Below, piece by piece: positions 43,291 through 52,163 of a DNA stretch of 64,000 bases (position 1 is the stretch's first letter; each line of letters starts with the position of its first letter). The position numbers and the translations under genes are program-made. The DNA is from FEB-25 sp963726315 (lineage in GTDB: Bacteria > Chloroflexota > Anaerolineae > Anaerolineales > UBA4823), in assembly GCA_963726315.1 (NCBI GenBank), contig CAVSBZ010000007.1, forward strand, positions 930,001 to 994,000. The letters are read 5' to 3'. The notes under the pieces are model-generated. The model was not told the DNA's origin. It was given only the letters and a program-made list of their open reading frames with translations, and made no database searches.

Positions 43291-43514
43291 TACTTAGGCT
43301 TATTGACCACCATGAAATTATCATCAGGTGTGGTGCCGATGCTCACCTTAGAGGGTGAAGTACTCGGGTCATGCCTAGGTGTCGATGGCACCGGGCCGGG
43401 GATAGTGCTGACATTCGGGTCGGGCCTCACACTCGGCTTTTCAACCGGGATCGGTTTGGCAGTACTGCCCGGCCTGCCAACATTGTGAATATCGGGGTGA
43501 ATTTTTGGTGACAT
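43290..43514 (-). CDS. Small proline-rich element protein
   Basis: 74 residues, rich in Pro, Ser and Thr (GRPGSTAKPIPVEKPSVRP, GPVPSTPRHDPSTSPSK), probably unstructured. AAAGGAG lies seven bases before the ATG, which supports translation. No family recognised. It may be a scaffold or tail-fibre-like linker, but nothing shows this. Confidence 0.6.
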   Translation of the reverse strand: MSPKIHPDIHNVGRPGSTAKPIPVEKPSVRPDPNVSTIPGPVPSTPRHDPSTSPSKVSIGTTPDDNFMVVNKPK

Positions 43515-43568
43515 TTTATTGCTCCTTTGTGTTACGCGAGTAACACTTTTTATTAGTTTGCCCTCGTC

Positions 43569-43649
43569 GGGAGCTGCAGCCTATTCTGCAGCTCCCTGAT
43601 GGTGAGGGCAGAAGTGGGTCATTCCCAAACCCACATCATCCGGATGATG
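43569..43649. repeat. Inverted repeats between element genes
   Basis: A perfect 11-base hairpin, GGGAGCTGCAG (43569-43579) and CTGCAGCTCCC (43586-43596), flanked by CCCTC/GAGGG, and 37 bases on a perfect 16-base palindrome CATCATCCGGATGATG (43634-43649). Neither is followed by a T run on the transcribed strand. Confidence 0.6.
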
Positions 43650-43651
43650 GC

Positions 43652-44212
43652 TTATCGAACCTGCGCTCGCAATTGATCTACGGAAGGAATGTCAAACTTT
43701 TGACCCTTGGGTAAGTTCTCAGGATGCTGGCGTGGAAAGGGCACATCCTCACCCATCGTGGTCAAGATCGATTCTGCTATATTCAGGTTCTCGATGGCCA
43801 GGACAATAACTTCCATCTTGTCTTGCTGGTTGTATAGCTCTTGTGCAACTTTCAACGGGTCCGCTCCATCGATCACAGCCTGCGCCCGCTCGCCTTGCTT
43901 GGTGAATACATCGGTTTTTAGCTTGGCGAGCTCGGCCTGTAGCTTGCTCCGCTTGGTATAGATGGCCTGCTGCTTGCTCTCCAGGTCCTTTATGAATTCG
44001 GGCGAGTGTTTGATCTCGATGATCTCCTGCAGGATATTCTGCTCTTTCAGCTGCAGTTTATCGAAATCGAGCCCCCAATTTTGGGCTTTGGCTGAGCTCC
44101 AGTTCGGGTCCTGGTGAGACAGCCCGAGCATTTGACCACGCTTGATAGCCAACTCGCGCAGCTCTTCACGTACTTTCGATAATTCTTCGGTTTTACTTTT
44201 TAGATTTGCCAT
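43652..44212 (-). CDS. Coiled-coil element protein
   Basis: 186 residues, strongly helical and charged, with long heptad-like stretches (ELSKVREELRELAIKRGQML, SKQQAIYTKRSKLQAELAKL, ELYNQQDKMEVIVLAIENL). No recognised catalytic motif. Phage proteins of this look include scaffold and head-assembly factors, but the assignment is open. It overlaps the preceding gene by 20 bases. Confidence 0.65.
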   Translation of the reverse strand: MANLKSKTEELSKVREELRELAIKRGQMLGLSHQDPNWSSAKAQNWGLDFDKLQLKEQNILQEIIEIKHSPEFIKDLESKQQAIYTKRSKLQAELAKLKTDVFTKQGERAQAVIDGADPLKVAQELYNQQDKMEVIVLAIENLNIAESILTTMGEDVPFPRQHPENLPKGQKFDIPSVDQLRAQVR

Positions 44213-44730
44213 AGTTTTTTAACCCTTTGTATTTTTTGAATTTACGTTGAAATTCATCAGCCACTGCGAGCTGATGTTTTTTCCAGGCTTCAATTTCATC
44301 CGGTTTTTCGTAAGGGTCGACCGCATCTAGCAGCGCTAATAATTTCTTTTCCAGACTTGAATTTGGCGCTGTAATACTTCCAGGTATTCTCAGCCGCATA
44401 CTTCTCCCAGATTTGGGCTTGCTTTTCAGCCTTATTCTCGAGTTCATTGGTACCAGGGTTGGACGTCATTTTTAGACTGCCTGGGATTGACTTCCAAACA
44501 TCCGTAGGCGTCATTACTGAAAAATCATATCGAAGATGAGCCACTTCATGCAGAAAAGCGTGAAGAAAATCCAGCGTGCCTGGATCAACATCAATAATTG
44601 CACCTTCTCCATGTGTTTTCCAACAACATGCACCCGCACCGTCCCACGCAGGAGGCTGTAACCTGACTGCCACTGCAGGTCTACCGCTTAAATGCCGTGC
44701 CACATCGTTTAGTAACTTCTGATTTATCAT
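44193..44730 (-). pseudogene. Zincin-like metallopeptidase (HExxH), frameshifted
   Basis: The N-terminal frame (44296-44730) carries FLHEVAHL, a HExxH zinc site after a GTLDFLHAF helix, and reads to WKYYSA. The second frame continues as NSSLEKKLLALLDAVDPYEK to FQRKFKKYKGLKNYGKSKK. One extra base in AAA (plus 44362-44364) separates them. HExxH proteins of this size in phage-like elements include ImmA/IrrE-type regulators and structural-protein proteases; the family is not certain. Confidence 0.65.
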
Positions 44731-44771
44731 TTTTTATCTCCTTAGATCATCACGTGATCTATTTAGCGGGC

Positions 44772-46222
44772 TCAAGTCATCCACCATGTAATTTTGTTAT
44801 TCAATGCGCCATAATGCGCCATGCTCAAAGCAACCGACGCGTCAATTTTTCGGCTGGTTTTTTCCTTCGCCAACCTAAAACCGCGTGGCGTCTCGATTGC
44901 CACAGCGTTTTTTACGTGCTCATTCAATACCGGATCGTTGTAATGCCTGATGGTTTTTCCGATAATCGCATCATACAAAGCCTGGTCTGCCTCCACGCGC
45001 TGTGCCTGTCTGCGGTAATTCGTGCATCTGTACGCCTTCTTTTTCCAGCTCCAGCCCAATTGAATGGAGCTGATAAGGATCGAAATAAACACCATCAACC
45101 CTGCCTTCCAGGAATAATCGCATAATTTCTTTTTTGATCGTTTCGTCCAGGTCCACCGTTGGTTTACCGAATTCTATATTCCCCACTTTCAGGCTTCCAC
45201 ACCCGACAATAAACCACGTCCTTTGTGTGAGTTTCATTGTTGGTAGATACCCCAACAAGTGCGGTCAAGTCGCGAGACGTGCTCGCATCGGCACCCAATA
45301 TCATCTTCCTGCCGTCATATCCAGACAACGCCTGGAGTTCTGGAGAATAGCAAGCATCCCATTGTTCGGCTGATACAAAGTGATCTTCATTCGCAGTAAA
45401 CCGGTTCTCATGTATGCGCAGGTATGCCAGGGGCCGCAAGGTTGCCCGCTGTTCCTCGTGGTATATCTCAGACGCAATGGTCAATCCGGGATATGGTTTT
45501 AGTTCGTGATCCCAATAAATGAACATACGCCCAGCACGTCTGCAGGCAGGTTGCCCGTCTCCGTCTTCAATGGTTGCGAATTCCGGGATTACTTCACCCT
45601 TCGTGCCGCGTGTATAAAGCTCCTGGAGTAGATCACTCTCACCCTCGAAGCCTGCATAAGTGGCAATAAACCGCATGGATATTTTACGGGTCGGGACCGG
45701 GGTAAGTTCATCCCATAACCGGCGCGCGCTTTCAGATGTGTATGCCCAGAGTTCATCCCACACAGTTAGACCGTGATTACTGCCAGCGGAGCCAGCATAA
45801 TCACTCGCCAGGGCATAACAGTCTGTACCGTTATCGAAGCGTGGAAGCCTCGCCTGTACGTCAATCCTGTCGGATAGATAGGAATTCATCCGTATGCTTT
45901 GCGCGAGGGCTTTATACACGCGCCCGATGGATTGTTCTTGGTCGTTAGCACACAGGTAAACTTCGTTTGGAGCCTCGTAAAATAGCGCAAAATACTCGCT
46001 TACAAGAGCTGCTATGGTCGTTTTTCCTGCCTTTTTGGGTGTGGCATAGATCACGGTATCATACGCAAGCCTGCCGTCATCCTGGAGAGTGAAGATATGC
46101 CGCAAGATCGCTGCCTGATGTGCTGCAAGTTTTATCGGCTTGCGTGTCTCTGAGATATAAAACCCGGCAGGAGATTTGGCCCATTTTACGATGTCGGGAA
46201 TGTCATTACTTGGTTGATTTAT
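44772..46222 (-). pseudogene. Terminase large subunit, two frameshifts
   Basis: Three frames rebuild a DNA-packaging ATPase-nuclease of about 480 residues. Walker A-like YATPKKAGKTT, then HGLTVWDELWAY (Walker B), coupling motif region MRFIATYAGFEGES, and the nuclease Asp in MILGADASTSRDL. It continues as NIEFGKPTVDLDETIKKE, then QRVEADQALYDAIIGKTIRH. Breaks: an extra G in GGGG (plus 45181-45184) and an extra G in GG (plus 45005-45006). The coding frame runs upstream of the TTG at 46105 to an ATA at 46222, with no ATG, GTG or TTG beyond it, so the start is non-canonical or lost. Confidence 0.85.
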
Positions 46223-46619
46223 GGTCGTTTACCGCCTGTGTGATCACTTCACTTAGAGATTGTCGCTTATTATCCTTTGGCAGTACGTCTAAATATGTCT
46301 TTAGTGCTCTATTTGCGCTATTCCAAAAGGCTGGTAGGGACCGCAATAAGACAATTTCATCGAGTGATTTACCCGCTTCATGCTGTGTAACGACATAACT
46401 TTGAGCGATTAATGCGAGTAACATTGACTGTGTAGCCTGTTCTCTCAGTGCATCAATTGCTCCCTGCCTGGTAGATAGTTGATCCTGTAATTCAGCATAC
46501 TTACCACGTTGATCTGTGCTCAATGCCGCCTCACCACGGCGCTCGAAGGCATAAACGCCGTGGCTTTTGGCAGCTTCTTGACGCTGTGCAACACCTTTTG
46601 CAGTAATGTTTCTCGTCAT
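46206..46619 (-). CDS. Probable terminase small subunit
   Basis: 137 residues, helical and basic, with GVYAFERRGEAALSTDQRGK and ALREQATQSMLLALIAQSYV. No clear DNA-binding signature by eye. It is placed immediately before terL, where terS belongs, and its end overlaps the terL reading frame. Its start overlaps the stop of the next upstream gene by four bases (ATGA). The identity is from position and size. Confidence 0.6.
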   Translation of the reverse strand: MTRNITAKGVAQRQEAAKSHGVYAFERRGEAALSTDQRGKYAELQDQLSTRQGAIDALREQATQSMLLALIAQSYVVTQHEAGKSLDEIVLLRSLPAFWNSANRALKTYLDVLPKDNKRQSLSEVITQAVNDHKSTK

Positions 46620-46846
46620 CTGATTAATCCCTCAATGGGGATTAAACGTAATCGGTCCGTTTTGCGAGTATCCCAAAGGCTTTTGAGCGAGGGTACCGCA
46701 CTGTATATTTCTTCCAGAATGCGATTATTGAACAGAATGCGATTTGAAAGCTGTTTATATCTAAATACCATATGTGTCTGTATTAATTTAGTATTTAAAG
46801 GAAAACAGCCTAATAATCGCATTATCGTATCAACAATCGCATTCAT
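46616..46846 (-). CDS. Small element protein of unknown function
   Basis: 76 residues (MNAIVDTIMRLLGCFPLNTK ... TRKTDRLRLIPIEGLIR), basic. Overlaps by four bases both the primase stop upstream and the terS start downstream, which supports it being a real coupled gene. Its codon use and content resemble no family I know. Confidence 0.5.
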   Translation of the reverse strand: MNAIVDTIMRLLGCFPLNTKLIQTHMVFRYKQLSNRILFNNRILEEIYSAVPSLKSLWDTRKTDRLRLIPIEGLIR

Positions 46847-48983
46847 AACAGCTTCACCCCCGATAAATACCGGTTCCCCTCCCCACTATGAACAAGGCCT
46901 CGTCCGGTCAATTGCCTTGTCAGCCATTTCTTAGATCGTTTGCGCGCTCGTTCTTCTCCAGCATCTTCGCACCAGTCTCGCCATGCTGTGAAGAGCTTAT
47001 CTTTATCTGCCTGGTGATCCGGGTGCAGCTCGCATTTCTCGTCCAAGAATTGTTGTAATAAATCTTGTTCGGTCCTATATTCGATTGTTGCATTCTTGAC
47101 GGCTGGAGCCATATCTAATCCCTCAGTCTGCCAGAATAGCGCTCCCATTACGGCCCAGGTAAGAATTCCCGACATTTCTGCTTCAAATATTGCCATGACT
47201 TCAGACATAGGCTTTTTTATGTCGTCGCTGATGGTGACCGAAAATGGGAGCACCCGCATCCTGCGCCAAAATCCCCAATCAGTTCCACCCACTTTCGGCT
47301 TGTGGTTTCCATATAACCAGAGCTTATGCTGTGGGATGAATGTGAATGGATTGGAGAATAAAAACCGTGCTGAGATTGCATCCGATCCGGTCAAATCCTT
47401 TATGAGTGATTTATTGATTTTCCGATTTTCAGCAATTTCACTTGCCAGGACGAATTGGGTTCCAGCCATGTTAGCTACGTATGGATTGGCAGCGCTCCCA
47501 AAGATTCCATCCCTGCATAACCGCTTCAATATCGATCCGTGTCGTGTAATCTGCTAACAAACGCCGGATAGTTTCCAGGAATGTTGTCTTACCATTCTGC
47601 CCGGCTCCATATAGAAAAAATAGGCAGTGTTCATCGGTCTTGCCAGTTAAGGTATAGCCTACGGCCTTTTGGATAAAGTATCCCAATTCCCTATCACCTC
47701 CGGCCACAAGATCAATGAATTTCTCCCACTCAGGACAGTTTTCTCGCGGTAAATAATCCAGGTCGATATACCTGGTAATCAAATTATTTCTATCATGCGG
47801 TAAGAGTTCCCCATTTGTTAGGTCGATGGTGCCATTCCTAACATTTATCAGCATAGGTTTTTGATCTAGCTCTTCTGGTTTTATTGCTAAGTACGGTTTA
47901 GCAGAATGCAGCATGTTCTCAATTCGGGACCGAGCCTCAGAGCGGATTGCATGAGCTGCAATAGCTTTTCTTTGGTCATCGTCTTTTGCATTGGATGCTT
48001 CTATGTAGATACCCCTCACTGTTTCATGCGCTCGTCTGACAAGTTCGGCGGTATCATCTATCGCCCAACGTTTTCCATCCCAGATTAGCCAGCTTTCCCA
48101 TTTGAAACAATATCGAACATGCAGGCTGTGATCACGCAGGAATCTTTCTGCATTTCCTAGATCGGTAAATCCATACTGTGCATCCTTATCACCTATCCAA
48201 TCCACAACATCAGCGATTTCTTCATTAGTAATCGGATGGTCCCCGGGTGAGAATTTCTGATCGTGTAAACTTTCAAGAGTAGCCCCGATAACATCGGTTC
48301 CAAGGCCAACGCGGCGAAGCGAGCCTGCTACTGTCAACAATGATTGATGACGTTGACCGACGTCAACCACCTCCGGAATTTGTTTATGTTGGATGGTCTT
48401 TCCCTTACCGTCCAGGCTTATCAGCATCCAGTCGGGAACATCAGCAATTTGCACATCATCGGGATTTATCTCAAATTTGTATGGTCCAGTAGTCTGGCTG
48501 GGTGGTATGAGTACATATCCCTCATTTGCCCGTATATCAATACCTTTCCCCAATACCGCTTGTGTGGACGGTATAACAAGACCATCTGGATAGTTTAAAC
48601 CAGAGGTGTTCTCCACCATTCCCGCTTACAACTGTCACCGTCTCTATTGGCGCTGGATGCTCTTCTCTTAGTAAATCCCAAGTCACAAAGCCGTCATTTT
48701 TATTGTCTATGTCAACAATCAGAATACCAGCCCCTCCGCTATACTTATCCCCCGTTCGCATTCCCCAATTCGCTTTCGGCCATTTGTAATGCCATTCTAC
48801 AATTTTTGCTCCCTCGGGCGTGGCTGCATAGAATCCATTCGAAACTAATGGATGCTTACCAGGGGATTTGCACTTGGGATCTCCACATGAGCACTTTCCT
48901 TCATCCACCCAGTGTATGGGGAAGATTGGCCAATTATGCGAACAAAAAAAGCTTAGTTTGTATAGTTTCTTGTCAGTCGCCAT
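46843..48983 (-). pseudogene. P4-type primase-helicase (prim-pol plus D5-like helicase), two frameshifts
   Basis: Three frames give a protein of about 710 residues. The N-terminal prim-pol domain has GKCSCGDPKCKSPGKHPLVS, ILIVDIDNK (catalytic Asp pair) and GGEHLWF. Then comes a D5_N region, and a superfamily 3-like helicase with Walker A FLYGAGQNGKTTFLETI, NMAGTQFVLASE and WLYGNHKPKV. The C-terminal part contains a domain with RAKRSKKWLTRQL-like basic helices. Breaks: an extra A in AAA (coding strand, plus TTT 48594-48596) and an extra G in GGG (plus 47511-47513). In P4-like satellites this protein primes and unwinds the element's own origin. Confidence 0.88.
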
Positions 48984-49047
48984 GGCGTTTTATTAGCCGG
49001 GATTATCATTGGAGGAGATTGCTCCCCTCCAATAGTGGTTGGTCTGC

Positions 49048-49506
49048 TTACTCTTTCCAGGGTAACGGCGCTTCTGTTTCAACCAGTACGGGTTGAACCG
49101 GGTCCGATTGAGCTGGTACTGGTTGGACCGGTGCAGGCTGCAATGCTGCAGATTGCTTAGGTAAACCTAGGACGGTTTCAATCTTGTTGTAGGTGTTCCC
49201 ATCTGTGCCCATTCTCTTGGATACCTGGATTAACACCTTTTTACCTAATAACCAATCGGTATCAAAATCAGCTTTTGGATCAAAAGTGTCAGCGAGCACT
49301 GCTTTTGTCCATAGGAAGAGTTTGCTCTTCTCGCTGTAGTTCGTGCTGGTCCAGCCGGTTAGTTTAAATTGATTTCCAAGATCAAATGTGAATTTAATCT
49401 GTTCGCCAAAGTTGCCGGCACCCTTTTCCATGGATTTAATTGTTGCTGGATATACGCCCTCATCGATCAGGACGATTGTTTTTTTCGGAATTTTGAACGA
49501 TGTCAT
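49048..49506 (-). CDS. DUF669-like, probable single-strand DNA-binding element protein
   Basis: 152 residues. An N-terminal OB-like beta-rich domain (TIVLIDEGVYPATIKSMEKG, KLTGWTSTNYSEKSKLFLWT, LLGKKVLIQVSKRM) resembles DUF669 phage proteins that bind single-stranded DNA. A Pro/Gln/Val-rich linker follows, and an acidic tail ending EAPLPWKE, similar in design to SSB C-terminal tips that recruit partners. It lies upstream of the primase gene, as expected for a replication module. Confidence 0.65.
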   Translation of the reverse strand: MTSFKIPKKTIVLIDEGVYPATIKSMEKGAGNFGEQIKFTFDLGNQFKLTGWTSTNYSEKSKLFLWTKAVLADTFDPKADFDTDWLLGKKVLIQVSKRMGTDGNTYNKIETVLGLPKQSAALQPAPVQPVPAQSDPVQPVLVETEAPLPWKE

Positions 49507-49762
49507 TGGTAGTCTCCATATTTGTATTAGTTTTTGTGGTTGTTAGATTGTCAGTTTCAGTTTCATCTTGCGTATATTCGATAGGCACTCCCGCCGGAGG
49601 TGTTATAATTACGTCTGAGGCCACAACCGGCACTTCCGCCTCTCCAGCCGCTTTCCCTGCCTTTCCGCTAAAGTCAGCCAGGGGAGCGGTTTTTTGTTGA
49701 TCTGGCTCAGGCCAGCTCAAAATAAGCTGGTAAACGCGAGCCAGTATTTCAGCCTGTATCAC
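49460..49762 (-). CDS. Small Thr/Asn-rich element protein
   Basis: 100 residues starting at a GTG with AAGGAAG upstream: MIQAEILARVYQLILSWPEP, then a low-complexity, Thr/Asn-rich half (DNLTTTKTNTNMETTND). It overlaps the DUF669-like start by about 47 bases and abuts the ribbon-helix-helix gene. No family recognised. Confidence 0.5.
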   Translation of the reverse strand: MIQAEILARVYQLILSWPEPDQQKTAPLADFSGKAGKAAGEAEVPVVASDVIITPPAGVPIEYTQDETETDNLTTTKTNTNMETTNDIVQNSEKNNRPDR

Positions 49763-49764
49763 TC

Positions 49765-49956
49765 TTAATCTTCCTTTTGGATAACAGACGTATTTTGCAT
49801 GGGTGCGGTCTCGGTCTTGAGTAATCCGCGCCGCTCAAGTTCAGTTCGGATAATTAGTGCAGCTTGGGCTTGTGTATCGCGATATTCACGCTCCGCAAGA
49901 TCACGGAGAGCTTTTTTTTCAACTTCTGGTAGGGTAATAGTTAATCGTTTGTTCAC
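49765..49956 (-). CDS. Ribbon-helix-helix type small DNA-binding protein
   Basis: 63 residues: a short beta strand RLTITLPEVEKKAL, then two helices (RDLAEREYRDTQAQAALIIR, TELERRGLL), the Arc/MetJ layout. GTG start at 49956 with GGAGGTGAAC just upstream. Likely a transcriptional repressor of the replication-terminase operon, which it heads. Confidence 0.7.
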   Translation of the reverse strand: MNKRLTITLPEVEKKALRDLAEREYRDTQAQAALIIRTELERRGLLKTETAPMQNTSVIQKED

Positions 49957-49990
49957 GGGTTCACCTCCGTTTTATTCCCCTCTATGATAC

Positions 49991-50023
49991 AAAATAAAAA
50001 CGGCGGTGGGTTAGCACCGCCGT
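49991..50023 (-). terminator. Intrinsic terminator after the HTH gene
   Basis: ACGGCGGTG (50000-50008) and CACCGCCGT (50015-50023) with a six-base loop; on the minus strand TTTTTATTTT follows. It separates the single-gene unit at 50045-50614 from the operon starting at 49956. Confidence 0.85.
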
Positions 50024-50044
50024 TGTCTGCCGTTTTTCGCCGCT

Positions 50045-50614
50045 TTATTTATAAATTGGATTGTGTCGCCAATCCCTTAAAGTGCGTTCTCTGATATCCA
50101 TTCTTTTGGCAATTTCTTTCCAATACAGATCAGGGGATTCCTTTTTTATTTTATTCGCTTCACTAACTTTGTCTTTTCGATAATTTATCTCATCATCGGT
50201 GAGGCGATATCTCCCCTTTTGCTTCTCGATCGGTGGGTTGGTTTTATTGTTTTGCGGGATTGCCTCGGGCCAATCACCAATAAATTCATTAAGGAATTTA
50301 CTAAAATATTCTGCTAGTTCTGGGTCTCTGGAATAAGCGAATACTACCTTCAACCGTTGACCCAAACGATTAACATCAACATACCCTATTTCTACTGGAT
50401 TATAAAAGGGTTTATCACCATCTGTTTTTGTTATATAAAACGCACTAATAGGAATTTTATTGGGAGTAGTAAACCAAGCACCACCCTGGGTTGCCCAAGG
50501 TCCATTAGCCGTTGGATATAATCCATATAATTTCCTTGTTACCTGATCGACCCATTTTCTAAATTCTTCGGGTGTAATTTTATCGTCATCGATAAATAGT
50601 GTGATTTTTTCCAT
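50045..50614 (-). CDS. Element protein with C-terminal helix-turn-helix
   Basis: 189 residues. N-terminal domain unrecognised (ITLFIDDDKITPEEFRKWVD, GAWFTTPNKIPISAFY, PVEIGYVDVNRLGQRLKVVF). The C-terminal ~50 residues form a probable helix-turn-helix (LTDDEINYRKDKVSEANKI, DLYWKEIAKRMDIRERTLRD). Ribosome site GGAG upstream of the ATG. As the first gene at the right end with its own terminator, it may be the element's main regulator (inference). Confidence 0.6.
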   Translation of the reverse strand: MEKITLFIDDDKITPEEFRKWVDQVTRKLYGLYPTANGPWATQGGAWFTTPNKIPISAFYITKTDGDKPFYNPVEIGYVDVNRLGQRLKVVFAYSRDPELAEYFSKFLNEFIGDWPEAIPQNNKTNPPIEKQKGRYRLTDDEINYRKDKVSEANKIKKESPDLYWKEIAKRMDIRERTLRDWRHNPIYK

Positions 50615-50637
50615 TGTTTATGCTCCTATTTCTCCCA

Positions 50638-50668
50638 CCTGGAGCGTGGTACAATCCACGTTACCAGG
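50638..50668. promoter_or_regulatory. Stem-loop/operator-like dyad near the right end of the element
   Basis: CCTGG AG CGTGG (50638-50649), six-base loop, CCACG TTA CCAGG (50656-50668). It lies 24 bases upstream of the HTH gene start on the minus strand and could be an operator or leader hairpin. Confidence 0.45.
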
Positions 50669-50811
50669 CCGCCATAATCGGCTTTGGTCATATCCCGGAC
50701 GGTTGCTCGTCGCGGGATTGTTTTATTCTATAACCGAATTGTCATATTTGGAAGACATAGTTCCAATTGCCAAGACCGCACTGAATATTATTTCTCTAGG
50801 GTAATTGTGTT

Positions 50812-50835
50812 TAATCTCTTCTTGGTGATTTACCG
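50812..50835. repeat. Putative attachment site, right copy
   Basis: TAATC, T, CTTCTTGGTGAT, TT, ACCG; matches the copy at 40972-40994 in all but the extra T and the AA/TT pair. It ends 21 bases before the ATG of the chromosomal membrane protein. Confidence 0.6.
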
Positions 50836-50856
50836 TGGGAAGAGTAAAATCAGGAT

Positions 50857-51678
50857 ATGGAAGTTCAGGTTCGTGGGCAAAATCTTCCCAATATCGATCA
50901 TTTAAGCGTTTTAACAGCTATGATCGTGTTAAGTTATACACTGGCGAGATTTATCAGCCTACCTAGCTGGCAGATATCCAGTCAACTGCCTGGATTGTAC
51001 ATTGAGTTTACTATTGACGTTAACCTGATTACCGCCGTGTTGGTGGCGTTCATGACTGTAGCAGGCTCAAACTGGCTCATGAGCAGCCATCCAGCCGCTA
51101 GAGGGAAGCAAAGCATCGTACATGCAATCTTACCTGCGTTGACAGCTTTGGTCATCGGCATCCTGCTTGGAGGAGTCCCGGTGGGAGTGGGTTGGTGGTT
51201 GGGACTGGTGAGTGGAGCGTTCATTCTAGTATTAGTTTTAATCGCTGAATATATCGCAGTTGACCTACAAGATATTCGCTTTCCATTTGCCAATGCAGCG
51301 CTATCTGCGGTGTCATTTGCCATTTTTCTCGTGTTTGCAGGAGCGCTACGTGCGGCAGGGGTGCGTTTATTATACAATGTGCCAGCGATCGTTATTGCAG
51401 CATGGCTGGTGAGCCTAAGAGTGACAAACTTGAGATTACATGGGGAATGGACGATTTATGAATTGATGATCATTGCCTTCGTGATTGGGCAAATCACAGC
51501 AGCATTTAATTATTGGCCGCTGACGCCAGTGACTTTCGGATTGGTTTTGTTAGGTCCATCCTATGCCTTAATAAGCTTATTCTGTAATCTGATCGAACAA
51601 AAGCCTTATCGCAATGTGATTGCTGAGCCTGTCATCAGTATCCTTATCGCCTGGGGGGCTGCGATAGTCATCCGATGA
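50857..51678 (+). CDS. Polytopic membrane protein of unknown function
   Basis: 273 residues with about eight hydrophobic helices (for example LITAVLVAFMTVAGSNWLM, ALVIGILLGGVPVGVGWWLG, FILVLVLIAEYIAV, ISILIAWGAAIVI). Possibly of the DUF5656 kind, but I am not certain. The ATG lies 21 bases from the right attachment repeat, so its native promoter may have been displaced by the element. The last four bases overlap the JAMM gene (ATGA). Confidence 0.6.
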   Translation: MEVQVRGQNLPNIDHLSVLTAMIVLSYTLARFISLPSWQISSQLPGLYIEFTIDVNLITAVLVAFMTVAGSNWLMSSHPAARGKQSIVHAILPALTALVIGILLGGVPVGVGWWLGLVSGAFILVLVLIAEYIAVDLQDIRFPFANAALSAVSFAIFLVFAGALRAAGVRLLYNVPAIVIAAWLVSLRVTNLRLHGEWTIYELMIIAFVIGQITAAFNYWPLTPVTFGLVLLGPSYALISLFCNLIEQKPYRNVIAEPVISILIAWGAAIVIR

Positions 51679-52097
51679 ATGAGCTATCATCCGGGATATA
51701 CTTAACCCCTGAACATTGGAAGCTAATGGAAGCAGATGTCATTGTGAAATCTCCTGAAGAAGCTTGCGGTTTTGTTGCCGGTGAGGGAAACCAATCCAAG
51801 CTTATCATACCCATCACTAATATGCTCCACGATGCATTCAGGTTTCGCATGGACCCGGAGGAAGAGCTAAACGGTTTTATTACAGCCGAAGGTAAAGGAT
51901 TAGATATTTTAGCGGTATATCATTCCCATCCAACTGGACTCGACCGCCCCTCACCGACCGATTTAGACCAGCTTACTTTTCCGGGCATCATCTATCTGAT
52001 CTGGTATCGAAATGCCAGCGATTGGTCCTGCCGTGGATATTTGATGGAAGTGGGTTCAGATGGAATTGAGATACCCGTAATTATCACGGCAGATTAG
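51675..52097 (+). CDS. JAMM/MPN+ metalloprotease-like protein
   Basis: 140 residues. Contains EEACGFVAG and the JAMM zinc motif HSHPTGLDRPSPTDLDQ (His-x-His-x7-Ser-x2-Asp) preceded by the conserved Glu. Such proteins are isopeptidases, cysteine-desulfurase-linked or small-molecule deconjugases; Mec-type bacterial members release sulfur carriers from amino acids. Coupled to the membrane protein. The actual substrate is unknown. Confidence 0.88.
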   Translation: MNELSSGIYLTPEHWKLMEADVIVKSPEEACGFVAGEGNQSKLIIPITNMLHDAFRFRMDPEEELNGFITAEGKGLDILAVYHSHPTGLDRPSPTDLDQLTFPGIIYLIWYRNASDWSCRGYLMEVGSDGIEIPVIITAD

Positions 52098-52163
52098 CAA
52101 CTATAAAAGCTATCCTGTGTTTTATCAGTTATCAGTGGCAATAAAGGAGAATTGACTAATAGA

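Larger units (their letters stand above)
40972..50835 (-). mobile_element. Integrated phage-like or satellite-like element, about 9.9 kb
   Basis: Bounded by near-identical direct repeats at 40972-40994 and 50812-50835 and lying in what would otherwise be a short divergent intergenic gap between the glycosyltransferase and membrane protein genes. All genes run on the minus strand: an HTH protein, a ribbon-helix-helix protein, a Pro/Thr-rich protein, a DUF669-like protein, a P4-type primase-helicase, small and large terminase, a zincin-like protein, a coiled-coil protein, a Pro-rich protein, a 59-residue protein and a serine recombinase. No capsid, portal, tail or lysis gene is recognisable. 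At least seven single-base indels and one nonsense codon mark decay or base-calling faults. Confidence 0.75.
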
